The notes under the pieces: model-generated | Database searches by the model: none | What the model was told of the DNA's origin: nothing | What the model saw: the letters and a program-made list of their open reading frames with translations, nothing else | Origin: Sarcophilus harrisii | Taxonomy: Eukaryota; Chordata; Mammalia; Dasyuromorphia; Dasyuridae | Length of the DNA stretch: 64,000 bases | Assembly (NCBI RefSeq): GCF_902635505.1 | Contig: NC_045426.1 | Span: 673,043,087-673,107,086 of the forward strand | Direction: 5' to 3' | Program-made: the position numbers and the translations under genes | Part shown: positions 22,480 through 35,746 of the stretch, piece by piece | Numbering within the stretch: the first letter of the stretch is position 1 | Layout: each line of letters opens with the position of its first letter

Positions 22480-24900
22480 ATGCTTCAGTCTCTATCAGTC
22501 CTTTTTCTGGATATAGAGTTCTAATGTTTTTAGGTTAGCTATGAGTTTTTCTGCATATATTGAGATAACCATATGATTTCTGTTGATTTTGTTATTGATA
22601 AGACCAATCATGCTGATAGTTTTCCAATTTTGAACCATACTTATATTTATCAAAGTGTATGATCTCTGAGGTATATTACTGTACTCTCCTTGATAATATT
22701 TTATTTCAATTTTTTGCATCAATTTTTATTAAGGAAATTGTTCTAAAACCTTCTTTCTCTGTGCCATATTTGTGTTGCAAAAGGAATTTGGAAGAACTTC
22801 TTTGCCTATTTTTCAAAATAATTTATACAGTATTAGAATTATTTGTTTTTTAAATAGTTTGTGGAATTCACTTGATTTTTTTTCCTTATGGAGCTCATTG
22901 ATGGCTTGTTAGATATCCTTTTACAAGATAGGGTTATTTAATTATTCTATTTTCTCTTCTATTCTTCTGGGCAGTTTATTTTTTGGTAAGTATTCATTTA
23001 GTTAACTGTCGGATTTATTGAAATATGATTGCATAAAATAGTTCCTAATAATCCCTTAATTTCATGGGCAATGGTGGTGAATTTGCTCTTTTCATTTTTG
23101 ATACTGGTGATTTGCTTTTCTTCTGTCTTTTTAAAAAAACCAAATTAACTAATGGCTTAATCTAGTTTTTTTTTTTTTAAATAAAACTAGCTTTAATTTT
23201 ATTTATTAGTTCAATGGTTTTCTTAGTTTCAGTTTTATTAAATTCTCCTTTGATTTTCAGAGTTGCCAATTTAGTGTCTAACTGGGGATATTTACTTGTT
23301 ATTTTCTATTTCTTTTTGTTCCATATTGATCTGTTCATTCTCTATTTTGCTTATATAAGCATTTAGAGATACAAATTTTCCCTGAAGCGCTGTTTTAGCT
23401 CCATCCCATGAATTTTGGTATGTTGTCTCATAGTCATTGTCTTTAATGAAAGTATTGATTGTTCTTATGATTTGGTTTTTGACCCATTTATTCTTTAGAA
23501 TTACATTACTTAGTTTCCAATTAATTTTAATCTGTTTCCATGGCCCTTTATTAAAAATAATTTTGTTTATGATTTATGCATTTATTTATAATAATTATAC
23601 ACTATGATCTGAAAAGATGCATTTAATATTTATGCTTTCTGCCTTTGGTTATAAAAATTTTATGTACTAATACATGATCAAATATTCTTTAGGTGCCATG
23701 TACCACTGAGAAAAAAGTATATTTCTTTCTATTCACATTCAATTTTCTATCATATTTTTAACTTCTTTCTGATTTTTTGGGGGGAGGGGTAAATTAATCT
23801 AGTTCTGAGGGGAAAGCTGAGATCCCTCACTAGAATAGTTTTACTGTCTATTTCCTCTTGTAACTCATTTAATCTTTCCTTTAAGAATTTGAATGCCATA
23901 GTATTTGATGTATATATTCAGTATCAATATTACTTCATTTTTATGGTACCTTTTAACAAAATGTAGTTTCCCTGTTTATCGCTTTTAATTAGATCTGTTT
24001 TTACTTTTGCTTGTCTGAGATCATGATTGCTACCCTGCTTTTTTTTTTTAACTTAAGTCGAAACATAGTAGAATCTTCCCCAGCCTTTTGCCTTTCTGTG
24101 TGTGGGGGGTAAGGGAGTAGGAGAAGGGGGGATGTTTCAAGTATGTGTCTTGTAAACACAATGTATGTGTTTCTGTTTTATGGGTGAGTTCAAAGTTTTC
24201 ATATTCACATATTCACAGTTATGATTATTGTGCATTTCCCTCCAACCTACTTTCCCCTCCATTCTATTTATCTTTCTCTCTCTTTTCACCTTGTTCCTCC
24301 ACAAAACTATTTTGCTACTGACTACTACCTCCCCCAAATCTCCTTCCCTTTTCTAAATCCTCCCTTCTCTTGCCCCATTCTCCCCTATTACCCGGTAGAG
24401 TAAGAAAGATTTCCGTACCCAAGTGAGTATTTGTTATTTCCTCTTTGAGCCAGTTCTGGTGGAAGTAAGGATCAAACATTACCCACCACCACTGGACTAT
24501 TGCCCTCTCCACTGTAAAAGCTATTTTGTGCTTGTTTTTTCATCAGCATTTTTGTGCTTCTTTTACAGAGCTATTAATCCTCTTTTAATCCACTTTTCTT
24601 GCATAGCTCTCACTTCTTTCCTCAACTTTTCATCTACACACTCTTATTTGACTTTTAATAATTTTTTTTGCTGTTTTTCAAAAATCTCTTTAGTTCTTCT
24701 AGGAATTCTTCTTGGGTTCATATACAGTTTAAGCTTTACTTATAGACATTTTCAGGTCATTGACTTCTTCTGAGTTTGTGCCTGGAACCTTCCTGTCAAC
24801 ATAGCAACTTTTTCTGGCCAGGTTGGGCTTTTTTTTTTTTTTTTTTTTTTTGGTTCATTTTCCAGCTTATTTCTTGACTTTGTTATGTTCTTGACTTAGA
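22480..24900 (-). mobile_element. L1 block, antisense
   Basis: Antisense L1 ORF2, for example CATCAATTTTTATTAAGGAAATTG, TCCATCCCATGAATTTTGG and TCATGATTGCTACCCTGC. Many breaks. Confidence 0.82.
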
Positions 24901-25365
24901 CCTTATATTAAAGTTAGGCTCTGCCCACCTGAAGATTGGGGGTGGGGCAGGAGAATGGGGTAAGAGTAGCCTAAGCTTCTGTGATTTTTTTTTTTTTTTT
25001 TTGTATTTATGTTGCTTTCATAGCTTGGTCTGGGGACCTATAAGTTTTTGTTTTTCCAATGCAGCATAGTCTGAGGAGAGATCTGGCTATGCCTTCCTGG
25101 TCTGAACTCTGCTCTATACATGTTGGGACCCTGTTCCCTCATAACTTCAACCTCCCTGGAACTGTGACCTGGAACTGGGTAACAGAGCTGCCTGATAGCA
25201 CCTAATCCTGTAACCAGTGTTTGTACAGGGGTCTCCTGGGATCTCTTTCTGAGCAAGTGTTAATTCCTTCACCATCCCTAGGCACTTGTCTGTTCGATAC
25301 CCAAAAGCCACATCAAGTCTGCAGATTTCTCTGTCTCTCTGTCTCTGTCTCTCTCTGTCTCTGTG

Positions 25366-25424
<59 letters not shown>

Positions 25425-26719
25425 TGAACTGCCCTAGGCTAGAAAAATATTCACTCTGACTTTGTCATGGCTTCCCCACTCAAATTCACTTTGGCATTTT
25501 CTGTATCATGCCGCTTCCCTCTCCTTTCATTCTCTCTATCTTCTAGGACTCAATCCTTTTATTTGCCTATTCCTATTCTGTCCTTAATCCATTTGTCCTG
25601 GATCCTTCTATCCCTGGTCTCAATAAATTCAATCTTTATTTTTTGGGACCCTGCACTTCTGTTTCCCACTGCCTCATACTCTATCCTTTTAAGACCCACC
25701 TTCACCAGCTGCCCTGCCCTTAACTTCTCTCTTCCTTACTCTGTGTAAGCATTATGTCTATCCTCCCATGCTGGGGTGTTCAGTGATTTAGGTTAGGAAA
25801 GTGGGATTGGAGTTGAGGGGCTGATGACTCCTGAGTTTTTATTGGTCTTGTGGATCATGAAGGAAGAAGCCATACAAGGAGTGAAGTCAAACCTACAGGG
25901 GCAGGAGATTGCACCCAATCCCAGATATCCAGTCTCTCTTTCCATCCTCTCCCCTCTTTAACTTCAGCACCAGGGACAGCATAGAATGTGGAGAAGAGTC
26001 TGGGAAAGTGTTCTAATTCTGTGTGTAGAAATGTGAAGCATATAGAAACAGGTTTCTAGTTTCTGTGCATATACCTATTAATATACACATACGTATGTGC
26101 ACATGTAGAGTGAGTAATATGTAATCTTTGTGTATATGACTCTTGGAAACATAGTGTGTGCCTATTACTGTGCCTTCCCTCTGCCATCTCTTTGCCTCTC
26201 AGTCATCTGATTGACTGACAGCACAGAGATCAAACCAGGGAAAGTATGACTATCATGGAAGAGCCATCCAAGCTTGGACCTTGACCCAAGGTACAGATCT
26301 TTACTCAGGGCACAGATCTTTTGGTCCCTCCAATCCATCAGTGGTCCTAAGAGAACCCATCTCCCTTTGGGAAATAAGGGCAGAGAAATTCCATCCAAAA
26401 GGAGGGGTGAGCAGGGCCTTAAGTAATTAAGTACTGAAGATGCTAAAGGTCAGGCACTCCAAGGAAAGGAGAAAACTTGTTGAAACTAGGGAGAGACTAA
26501 TAACACCAAGACCATTCAAAAGTAGGACATTAGGGCTCCTTGACATTGGACAGTTGGACACCAAGGATGGAAGATTCCCTATGATTCTGGGGAACTTTCC
26601 AGGGCTGGAGGCTTAAGGGTCAGAGTGGGAGGTCCACTTATGGAGCCCAGGGTGATGGGAGTACAGCAGTGTAGGAAAAGCCAAGTTGCTGAGAGAGAGG
26701 AATCATCATAACCAAGAGT
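24901..26719. other. Intergenic, low information
   Basis: A (TC)n tract of about 105 bp lies at 25320-25425. The rest (25426-26719) shows no exon, RNA gene or repeat I can name. Confidence 0.45.
25320..25425. repeat. (TC)n microsatellite
   Basis: Begins as TCTG/TC mixture and becomes pure TC for about 50 bp. Confidence 0.97.
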
Positions 26720-27092
26720 GAATTATCTGAAATGATTCAGGGCAATTCCAATAGACTTGTGATGGAAGGAGCCAACCACATCCAGAGGAAAAAATATGGA
26801 GACTGACCGTGGGTCAAAACCTAGGATTTTTCATCTTTTTGTTGTTGTTTGCTTGTTTTTTTTCTTTCTTGTGCTTTTTTTCTGATCTGATTTTTCTTGC
26901 ACAGCATGATGAATATGGAAATATATTTAGAAGAATTGCACATGTTTAACCTACATCAGATTGTTTGTCATCTAGGGCATGGAAAGGGGAGAGAGAGACA
27001 AAAATTTGGAAGACAAAATTTTGCAAAGGTGAATTTTGGAAACTATCTTTGCCAGTATTTAAAAAAAGAAAATACTATTTTTTTAAAAGAGT
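26720..27092 (+). mobile_element. L1 3' end
   Basis: AATTCCAATAGACTTGTGATGG, then the T-rich 3' UTR and AAATATATTTAGAAGAATTGCA. Matches the copies at 47290 and 59886. Confidence 0.75.
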
Positions 27093-27791
27093 GATTTGTC
27101 ACATGGAATTAGTGGCTGAAACTAGGACTGATCCCATCAGAAGTTCTTCCTTTCCTTCATCATCTGCTCTATCCTATGCTCCCTCACAAGACCTGGATGT
27201 CCAACCCCCATCTTTCCTGTGCACACAACCCAGGCGTCCATCCCCGAGTCTGATACCTGACACAAGCTGATCAACTTACACATGAACTGCCCAACTGGAC
27301 AGTAAACAAAGTGAACACAAAGTTGCAGAAACATAGCTTTGGCAACAATCAAATTCCCTGGTGGGTGTGGGCCAAGGGGAACAAAAGAATTGCAGATAAT
27401 CCTGAACTGGGTTCAGCCTCCATGTTTTCCTCTGCATGAGTTCATAGACAGCTCCCTATCCCCATCCTCTCTGGGATCCATAACCCCAACTAGAAAGTCC
27501 TCCTGTGGAGATGGAAGGGGGAGGAAATAATTGTTCCTGGAGTACTCCCAGACAAACTTCTACCTGTCAAGGTAGAAGACCCAGGGATCCAGGCTCAAAC
27601 TTTACCTCCCAGTTCCTTCAATATCCTAGCATGACAGATGCTCCCCATTAGCAGGGCCTGAAATTCTGGGACCTCCCTGGTTAGGGCCAACAGAAACATT
27701 AAGTTATAGAGGGAGAGGACTAAGCAGAAATTTGGGCAGACCCCGTCCTGACCCTAAACAATCACTCCAGACACTCTGTCCACACGCCACA

Positions 27792-27797
27792 TTTATT
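27792..27797 (-). terminator. RETN polyadenylation signal
   Basis: AATAAA on the minus strand, about 90 bp after the resistin stop codon, giving a short 3' UTR as in other resistin genes. Confidence 0.85.
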
Positions 27798-27885
27798 TAA
27801 CTCTCCAGCTTTGACTCCTGGGAGCAGGTCAGACTCAAGAAGGATTTGGTGGGAAGAAAGCAAGGGAAGAATCTGTCTTAGCTCA

Positions 27886-28766
27886 TCAGTTCCCAAACCT
27901 GCAGCAGCGGGCACTAGTCCAGTCCATTCCAGCACATTGACAGTGACAAGTGGTGCTCCCACGAACATCCCAGGAGCCACACGCCGAGCCACATGAACAG
28001 CCTGTGACAGTGGATTCTAAGGAGAAGAGAGTCTGAAGCTTGGACTCTGGAGTCCTGGGTAGGGAGGAAAACTGAAGTTTTGATACCACAGTCCTGGAGG
28101 AGAAGGAAACTGGGTCCTTTGGGTAAAGAGCACTGAGCCCTAGATGCCAGATGACTGGGGGCTAAAGAGGGTAGAGGGAGCTAGGGCTTGAACATTAGAT
28201 TCCAAACTTACCTGAGGGGCAGGTGGCTAGAGCACCCCGAGAAGTCACACTGGAGCAGATCAGTTGAAGCTTTTGAAGGGTGGCCAGCACTGAACCATTA
28301 CAAAGAAGAACAAGATTGTAAGATTCCTGTCCAGCCTTCTCCTGGACCAAGATGATTCCCCTTTGGTGCCAGCCAGGGAGCTCCCAGACCTTCCCATGTC
28401 TATGGTTGGGTCCCCTCCTCTTCCCATTGGAACCTACTCCAATGGGCTCTGAGTCCAATGGTCAGAGGAAGAGCAGGCAGATCCTGACAGATCAGGCAAA
28501 GTGATAGGGTCTAATTCAGCTTAGTTTGGGATTAGATTTGGGGTAAGGGGCCAGGGTTGGGTCAAGAGGGAGGTCAGATGTGGATCTGGGATGAGGGTCA
28601 AGGTTGGAGTCTATTCACATCCAGGGGCTATGGTACCATAGGAGCTGGCCTGCTCCTCGATCTTCTTGTTTAAGAGATCATCTAGGGAACATTGAGACTG
28701 TCCTAAGACCAGCTGCCCAGGAAGGATGAGGAAGATGAGGAAGAGGCAGAAGGAGGCAGTCATCAT
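27886..28766 (-). CDS. RETN: RETN, resistin (complete, 3 coding exons)
   Basis: Coding exons are 28637-28766, 28212-28289 (78 nt) and 27886-28016, joined in phases 1 and 1 to give 112 aa (human 108). Residues 1-22 form a signal peptide. The N-terminal cysteine used for chain pairing is kept in [12 protein letters not shown]. The C-terminal half keeps the cysteine-rich fold with [22 protein letters not shown] and [16 protein letters not shown]. All 11 mature cysteines of human resistin are matched. Exon 3 aligns with human without a gap, which fixes the exon 2 donor at TAT-G/gtacca. Two adjacent ATGs begin the frame; the exon 2 acceptor at 28778-28780 rules out a longer in-frame start upstream. 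Resistin is a secreted hormone of adipocytes (rodent) or macrophages (human). Marsupial expression cannot be read here. Confidence 0.96.
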
Positions 28767-28977
28767 CCCACTGGCTCCTGGAGAGAAGAGAAATTTGGAA
28801 TCAGCCATCCCAATGAAAACAAGGAGACTTGGTCCTCACTAGATTTAGGACAAGGGGCTGGGACATCTGGGTTTTTTCTATAAAAGTCAACATAACAGCT
28901 TCCAGAGATGGGGCCCTGGAGCTTTGTCAGGGGAAGAGTGGGGGGCAAGGGGAGTAGGAAGGAGGAATATCTCTCAC

Positions 28978-29035
28978 CTTTCAGCAGAATGGAGAAGGTG
29001 TTGATGATGGTCTGCCAGACTCTCAGATGACAGGC
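28978..29035 (-). other. RETN: RETN non-coding exon 1 (probable)
   Basis: A donor AAG/gtgaga lies at 28978/28977 on the minus strand, about 200 bp upstream of the coding exon acceptor. Resistin genes usually have a short untranslated first exon in this place. The 5' end is a guess, because no clear TATA box or initiator is visible. Confidence 0.45.
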
Positions 29036-30879
29036 CCTCCAAGTCCCAGTGTACCGTCCTGCCCCTCCTCTTCCCCACTCTCAACCTTTCCCCACCCTTC
29101 TCCATCTTCCAAAAGAAGAAATGCTGACTGTGGTTTCCGGTCTTGGGCAAGTGAGCCTTCCAGTTCTGGCTCTAGGCCTTTGGTTTCCCAATAGCACAGA
29201 CCCCGGAGGCTGGGGGGAGGGCAGAGCTTGGTTGGATAGAGAGACTGGAGTAGAGCATCTCCCTGGGGCAGGGAGTGCTTTTGGATCCCAGGAGAGCACC
29301 CAGTGCCCTAAGACCTCTCCCCCTCTGGCAAATGACTCTACCTAAAATCCTACCATCAATATGAATCCTCTGGGCAAATAAGCCATCTTGTCACTTAAGC
29401 AACTTCCTTTCCCTTGTGGGAGGGCTGAATCTTAGTCAATTGTTTCTTCTCTTCAGCCTATATGGGGAGTGTCAGCACCTACCTCAGGGATGGGAGCTGA
29501 GGACTGGGAAGAGAGAGGGTGGAGGGTATGAAGGGGCAAGGGAGTTTGGGAGCAATCAGGGGCCTGAGGGCCTGAGGGCCTGAGGGCCTGAGGAAAGGAA
29601 TGTGAGATTGACCTGCCCTACCTTTGGGGCAGTACTCTGACACCCCCCACCCCAGCCACCTGCCCACCCACTCACACGCCCTGTGATCCTCACAAGTCAG
29701 CATTCACAGTTTTTCTGCCCTCTACATACTATTTCACTCACACACTTAACAGGACCTGGAATTACTAAAACCTCAGTTCAAATCCAGCCTCAAACACTTA
29801 CTAGCTATGTGAGCCTGGGAAGTCAATTCACCCTGTTTGCCTCGGTTTCCCCATCTGTAAAATGAATCGAAGAAGGAAATGGCAAACTATTCAAATGTCT
29901 GCTAAGAAAATGGTGGGCCTGGGCAAGTCACTTCACCCTGTTTGCCTCAGTTTCCCCATCTATAAAATGAGGTAGAGAAGGAAATGGCACAACACTTCAA
30001 TATCTCTGCCAAGAAAATCCCATGGAAAGTACCAACCGTAAGGTCACAAAGTCAGCCACAATTAAACAACAATCAATAATCAAACAAGCAGTTAGTAATG
30101 ATTGCTGTGAGCCAGGCACTGTGCTACAGACATAGGATCATAGATTAGAGCTAGAAGGACCTAAGAAGTCATCTACCGCAAGCCCTTCATTTTACAGAAA
30201 AAGAAACTGAGACAAGAAGCTTGCCCTAGATAATAAGTATCAAAGGCATAATTTGATCCCAGGTCCTCTTGGCTCCAAAGTCAACACTCTTTCTACAGAA
30301 CTTCACTGCCCTCAGGAAGCTTATATTCAATGGGAGGGAAGCAGGGAACACGTTCCCAGATCAGTAAAGGGCAGATAGATATATAGGGATAGGGACTGGA
30401 CCGGTGGGTTCTCTCAAATAAAGCAACTCTCTCCACCAATACAGGTCAGCGTTTCCTTGCAATTTATAATTTATAATCTTGAGCAGTTCTCAAACTTGTT
30501 GGTCTCAGGCCTCCTTTACACTCTGAAATCATTAAACACTATCTCCTGCCCCTACCAAGAACGTTTGTTAATGTGGGTTACTTCTAGCAGTATTTATAGT
30601 ATTAGAAATTAAAATATCGGTATTATTAATGTGAGCGGCTAAGAAGGAAAATAAGAGCTAGAAGAATCACAAGTCAGGCTGTTTGCTACTAACAAACAGG
30701 CACAAAAGTATGTGGCTCCCCCGACCTACAGCTTCAGCAGGAAACAAAAGTGCCCAATGGCTTAGTTATGCAATGGGATGTGGACCCCAGTGGAAAGTTC
30801 AGACTTCTTGGATTTTTGCCCTTTGATCTAATTGTTGTTGCTGGACAGATTCACGGAGACTGGGAGGAAAATCTTTTGT
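29036..30879. other. RETN 5' flank and intergenic repeats
   Basis: 29571-29594 is a 9-bp tandem (GGGCCTGAG). 29760-29880 and 29905-30065 are two tRNA-headed/MIR-like SINE pieces sharing GTTTGCCTC(A/G)GTTTCCCCATC. 30100-30310 is an old degraded MIR-like repeat. No gene seen. Confidence 0.5.
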
Positions 30880-31143
30880 TTTATTTTGTTCAGTCATTTT
30901 TTAATTGTGTTCATCTCTTCATGAGCCCTATTGGGATTTTCTTGATAAAGATAGTTGGAGAAATTAGCCATTTTCTTCTCCAGCTCATTTTACAGATGAG
31001 GAAACTGAGGCAAATAGGGTGAAGTGACTTGCCCAAGGTCACATAGATAGTAAGTATCTGAGACAGGATTTGAATTTAAGAAGATGAGTCTTCTTGACTC
31101 CAGGTCTGGTGTTCTATGCACTATGGCACCATCTAGCAACCCC
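30880..31143 (+). mobile_element. MIR/THER1-type SINE, near full length
   Basis: TTTTGTTCAGTCA..., CATTTTACAGATGAGGAAAC, CCCAAGGTCACATAGATAG and ...CACCATCTAGC. Confidence 0.88.
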
Positions 31144-32389
31144 AGGAAAATCTCAGGGACAATCAATCCATGGGTAGTCTGCACTATCACTCCCCCCTAA
31201 CAAACAAGGACACTGTGGTTGGTAAAATTCATTAATCTTAAATAACTGAATTAGATGAAGTTTGCTAACTTTGCTCTTTTAACCTAAACAAGTCAATTGT
31301 TTGTACATAAAAACTTCCGCTATATTCGGAGGTAAATCAGTCATTACAGGGAATCCTTTCTATAAGCCCTTAGACCCAAATGACTCTGGAGGAGAGAGGC
31401 TGATGATTCCGTACAGCCTTCCCTCACTTAAATTCAACCCATTTTCAAGTCCTTCCATCTCTCTGATATCATGGTCCTTTTCAAGAATAAAGGACAAACA
31501 ACAAAGGAATGAATAATAGGCCATTTCTCAAAATTATGAAAATAGTTTTAAACTCATGGACCTCCAGAAATGGTGTTGGAAACACCATTTCCTTATAGGG
31601 GATCCTGTTTCACTCACCATCCTTAGGGGTTCCTGACCATCCTTGGAGAACCACTGTCAAGGAGTTGCCTAGAACTATGAGAGGTCAATAATACCACTAG
31701 GGTTGCACAGCCAGCTTATAACAAAAGAGAGACTTGAATCCAGATCTTCTAGGAACCATTTCTTACCTAGTCTGAAATACTAATTGATCATTGCCTAAGT
31801 CAAACCTTAGCAAGTCTCCCACTGCATCCAGGCCCATCTCCAGTCATCCTGATCTACATCTGGCCATTGAACCCAGATGGCTTTGGAGGGGAAATTGAGG
31901 CAGATAACCTTACACCGACTTCCCTCACTTAAATCCAATCTACTTTCATCCCAGATGTCAATTTGAAAATGAAGGTCAAACAACAACAATCCTCGTGGTT
32001 ATCACATAGAAGGTGCTCAAGAAATGCTTGTTGATTGAACAACTGATTGATTTGAGTATACTGAGGAAAGCCACAAAGGCCCTTTTAAGAAGATGGTACC
32101 TGAGCTTAAAAGGTACTAGGGACTCCAATATTTGAAGGCAAGGAGAGCGTTCCAGGCAGGGGGCACAACCTGTGCAAAGATACAGAAGCAGGAGACAAAG
32201 ATCGTGAATGGGCGACAGCAAATTGGACCATTTGGCTGCAATATAGAGTACACAAGGTGGGGTAACGTATAACCCTCTTGGAAAGAGAAGTTGGAGTCAA
32301 ATTACAAAGAGCTTTAAATACCAAACAGAAAAGTTTGGGTTTTATCCTGAAGCTACTGATGCTTCTGGAGCACCATAGTGACATGTTCG
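31144..32389. other. Unassigned intergenic sequence with old repeat scraps
   Basis: No exon signals. GAGGAGAGAGGCTGATGAT-type and CCCTCACTTAAAT(T/C)CAA segments recur at about 31390-31490 and 31860-31980, suggesting one dispersed repeat present twice. Confidence 0.4.
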
Positions 32390-32920
32390 GATCTGGGGTT
32401 TTAGAATATCACTTTGGGTATATGCATGTAATGGAATATTATAGGAAGTGATGAGCAGGTGGATTTCAGAAAAAACCTGATGAACTGATGCTTAATAAAA
32501 TGAGCAAAAGCAGGAGAACAGTGTACAGAGCAACAGCAACATTGTATCTAATAAGAGCAACATAGTGTAGTGAGCAACTACAGTAGACTTGGCTCTTCTC
32601 AGCAATAAAATGATTGAAGACAATTCCAAAAGATTCGAGACGGAAATACTGACCACATCCAGAATCTGAATGCAGATCGAAGCATACTATTTTCACTTTT
32701 TTGTTCTTGTTTTTTTCTTTCTCGTGGTTTTTCCCTTCTGTCCTGATTTTTCTTTTACATCATGCTTAATGTGGAAATATATGTAACATGATTGCACAAA
32801 TATAATAACGTTTATATAATTGCTGTCCTGGGGAGGGAGAAAAAACTGGAACTCAAAATCTTATAAAAGTGAATGTTAAAAACTATCTTTATGTGTAATT
32901 GAAAAAAAAATGAAGTAGGG
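32390..32920 (+). mobile_element. L1 3' end (ORF2 C-terminus and 3' UTR)
   Basis: Plus-strand reading has GCATGTAATGGAATATTATA, AACTGATGCTTAATAAAATG and CAGCAACATTG, followed by the 3' UTR TTCTTGTTTTTTTC. Confidence 0.88.
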
Positions 32921-33655
32921 GGAAAGAATGTCACTTTAGCAGCTGTATGTGGAATGAATTGAGGAAGGGAGAAACTGGAGGCAAGGAAAACAATTAGGAG
33001 GCTACTGAACAACCCAGGAGGAAAATATTGAGGATCTGCCCTAGCGTGGCGACTGTGTGAGTGGAAAGACAGGGACAAGCCCCAGAGATGTTGAGGGGAT
33101 GGAATAGACAAGACACAGCAATGGATTGGATAGAGAGGGTGAGGGAGCATGAAGATAACAATTCCATTTTAGTATCTCATTTTGTCCCATTCCTGAAATG
33201 ATCTTCCCCACCCTGGCCTTCAAACATCCAGACATCCAGACATCTCTGAAAGTCCATTTCTGCTTCAGGCTGGGGCCTATCCTTTCCTCCCATAGTCTCT
33301 GAGCACTATGCATCCCTCTTCTGCCATTACTGTGCTCCATTTATCATGAAAGCTGTCTAATTGGAGTCCTTCCTACCGAGCTCAAAAGGTTTTGGATATA
33401 ATCCCATTACTGGACTGTGTATCTCCTGGCTGAGGGTCAGTCTCTCTTCAGAGCATGGCTTCAGGGAGGGGATTTGGTTTTGGTTTTGATTTTTGATTTG
33501 TTTTTTTATTTGGTTTGGTTTGGTTTCTGGTCATAGCACCTCTCAGATATCAGCTACCAAACCAAAGCTTGTATTTGTTTTAATATCATATTATACATCT
33601 ATATTATCTATTTCCAGCAGGTAAGTCACCCCAGTAAAACCTGAAAATCTTGAAA

Positions 33656-33855
33656 TACAGGCAGCTGGTGGTACAGTAGAGAGCTGAGTACGCTCAGACA
33701 ATTACTATTTGTGACCCCGTGCAAATCACTTAATCTGCCTCAGTTTCCTCAACTGTAAGATAGAGATAACAATAGCGTCTACCTGGAAGGATGATTGTGA
33801 AGAGCACTTAGCACAATACCTATAATATAGTAGGTGCTTATAAATGTTTATTCCC
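33656..33855 (+). mobile_element. tRNA-headed/MIR-like SINE
   Basis: GGCAGCTGGTGGTACAGTAG start, CAAATCACTTAATCTGCCTC and ATAGTAGGTGCTTATAAATG tail. Confidence 0.75.
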
Positions 33856-35109
33856 TTCCCTTCCTTTGAAAAGTTAAGAAGAATTAAAGCCTCCATTTTA
33901 ATACTACTTTAATATAAACAGTTTCCCTCTGTTGAATGTCTGAACTGAATGTCTGAAAATGACCTCTAGAAGGTAGTAACAAGTTGTACTGGGTTTCAAG
34001 GCAACGACTCTTCCCTGCTTTAGCCATTAATCCACAAACTTAGCAGCTTTGCCGGATCTCCTCCACTGCTAGAACCTGCCCTCTGAGATTACCTCCAATT
34101 TGCTCTACATAAATCCTGTTTGTACACAGCATGTAGTCTCCCTCATTAGACTGAAGGCTCTTTAAAGGAAGGGACTTGCTTTTTTGTTAATTCCTTTGTA
34201 GCCTGACTGCTTAGCACAGTACCTGGCAAATAGCAGGGAGTTAGCAGTGCTTCTTGATCCTTTTCCTACCGATCATTTCTCAATCTTCTTTGCTAATTCA
34301 TCATTTATCTCCTATCCCTTAAGAACGGTTGTCTCCCAAAAATAGTACCTGAAACCTCTTCTTTCCTTTCTTATGAACTAAGGGTTTTGATCTCTATGTG
34401 TGAATGCATGGAGGGAATATGTAGCTCACCTGTCTAGGAGGAGGGGTGCGTAGAAGAAAAACTGATGCTGCAATTGCAGGCAGTTGAGGAAGTTGTTCTT
34501 GCTTTAAGATGCAAGGATTTCTCTCCACATCCCACGCCCCTCACCTTGGCCCAGATCCCTCCTCACTTAATATAGAGTTTTCAAAATAATGACTCACTTG
34601 TCTATAATAGATCATAAAATTATCACAACTTTGGTTACCATGTCCCTCATCCACTATTCCAATAAATTCTAAATTGAGCCTCCTCCCTCATTCCATATGA
34701 CTTCCCAGAAAACATAGTTTTGCTCTATTTTTGCCATATGGGACAGAAAGAATATAAAACAGGTTATTGAGACTCCCCAAGTGAATACTTTCTGCTCAGG
34801 TAAAAGGGTGAGGAATCTGTCCCCTGTAATAGTGCAGGTGACCATTCACACATTTTATCTTCCCAAGGAAATGAACTAATGCTTCCAGAAGGCTTTGGCA
34901 GAAGACAATCCTTCACCGCCCATTCCCAGTATGCCGTCGTGGTGGATCTTTCAAAACCCTGGCTGGCTCAGAGGCAATTCAGAAAGGTCACTTCAGGAGA
35001 CATCTTGATCTTCCCAGAATCCCTGCTCACTGACTGGCCGTGCAGTCTGCACTTCTATGGCAAGTTAGGGCCCTGAAAGCCATGCCCCCCCCCCCCCAAG
35101 TAATGTGGG
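33856..35109. other. Unassigned intergenic sequence
   Basis: 34120-34260 is an L2-like tail (CTGACTGCTTAGCACAGTACC). The rest shows no exon or named repeat. Confidence 0.4.
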
Positions 35110-35275
35110 TCAAATTGGTTGTTTAGTCATTGCCCTTCATTCTCGGAGAAGACCAGTATGACATTACTATTAGAGCCAGTTTGTCCATACATGCCCGGAA
35201 GGCTCTGCCACAGGTTGGCAGTGTGATTGCAGAGGAGGGGATGGATCTATGTAGTGAAGAGGGAATCAAAAGGAC
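35110..35275 (-). mobile_element. RTE LINE tail, antisense
   Basis: TTGCCCTTCATTCTCGGAGA and GACCAGTATGACATTACTAT parallel the tails at 5455 and 15165. Confidence 0.65.
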
Positions 35276-35278
35276 TTA

Positions 35279-35746
35279 GCAGCTGATTGCAGCCGGCCAG
35301 TGAAGGAGAAGTGAAAATGACCCTGTGACATATCTTCTCAAGTCTCCATGAGTTCAGTACAAGGGAATAACAATTAGCGTTTATAGAAAGCACCGAGGTT
35401 TGCAAAGCACTTTATGTGTGTCCTTCCATTTGATCCTTATAGCAGCCTGTGAAGTAGATTATTATGATGACCATTTTACAGATGAAAATAATAGTGAGAC
35501 TTGCCCAGGGTCACACAGTTAGCAGCTGACTGCAGCTGGTTAGTGAGAGAAGTGAAAATGACGCTGACATATCCTCTCAAGTTCCCACAGTACAAGAGAA
35601 TAACAATGAGCGTTTATAGAAAGCACCAAGCACTTTATGTGTGTCGGTCCATTTGATCCTTATAGCAGCCCTCTTTAGTAGATTATGATGATGCCCATCT
35701 TACAGATAAAAATAATAGTGAGAATTGCCCAGGGTCACACAGTTAA
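35279..35746. repeat. Tandem duplication of about 235 bp
   Basis: Unit 1 (about 35279-35519) and unit 2 (about 35520-35746) both run from GCAGCTGA(T/C)TGCAG through a MIR-like GCGTTTATAGAAAGCACC to CAGGGTCACACAGTTA. They are only partly diverged. Confidence 0.85.

Noticed and set aside
28611-28808. Longer resistin N-terminus starting upstream of 28766
   Set aside because: It reads through the splice acceptor at 28778-28780. The ATG pair at 28761-28766 gives a proper signal peptide.
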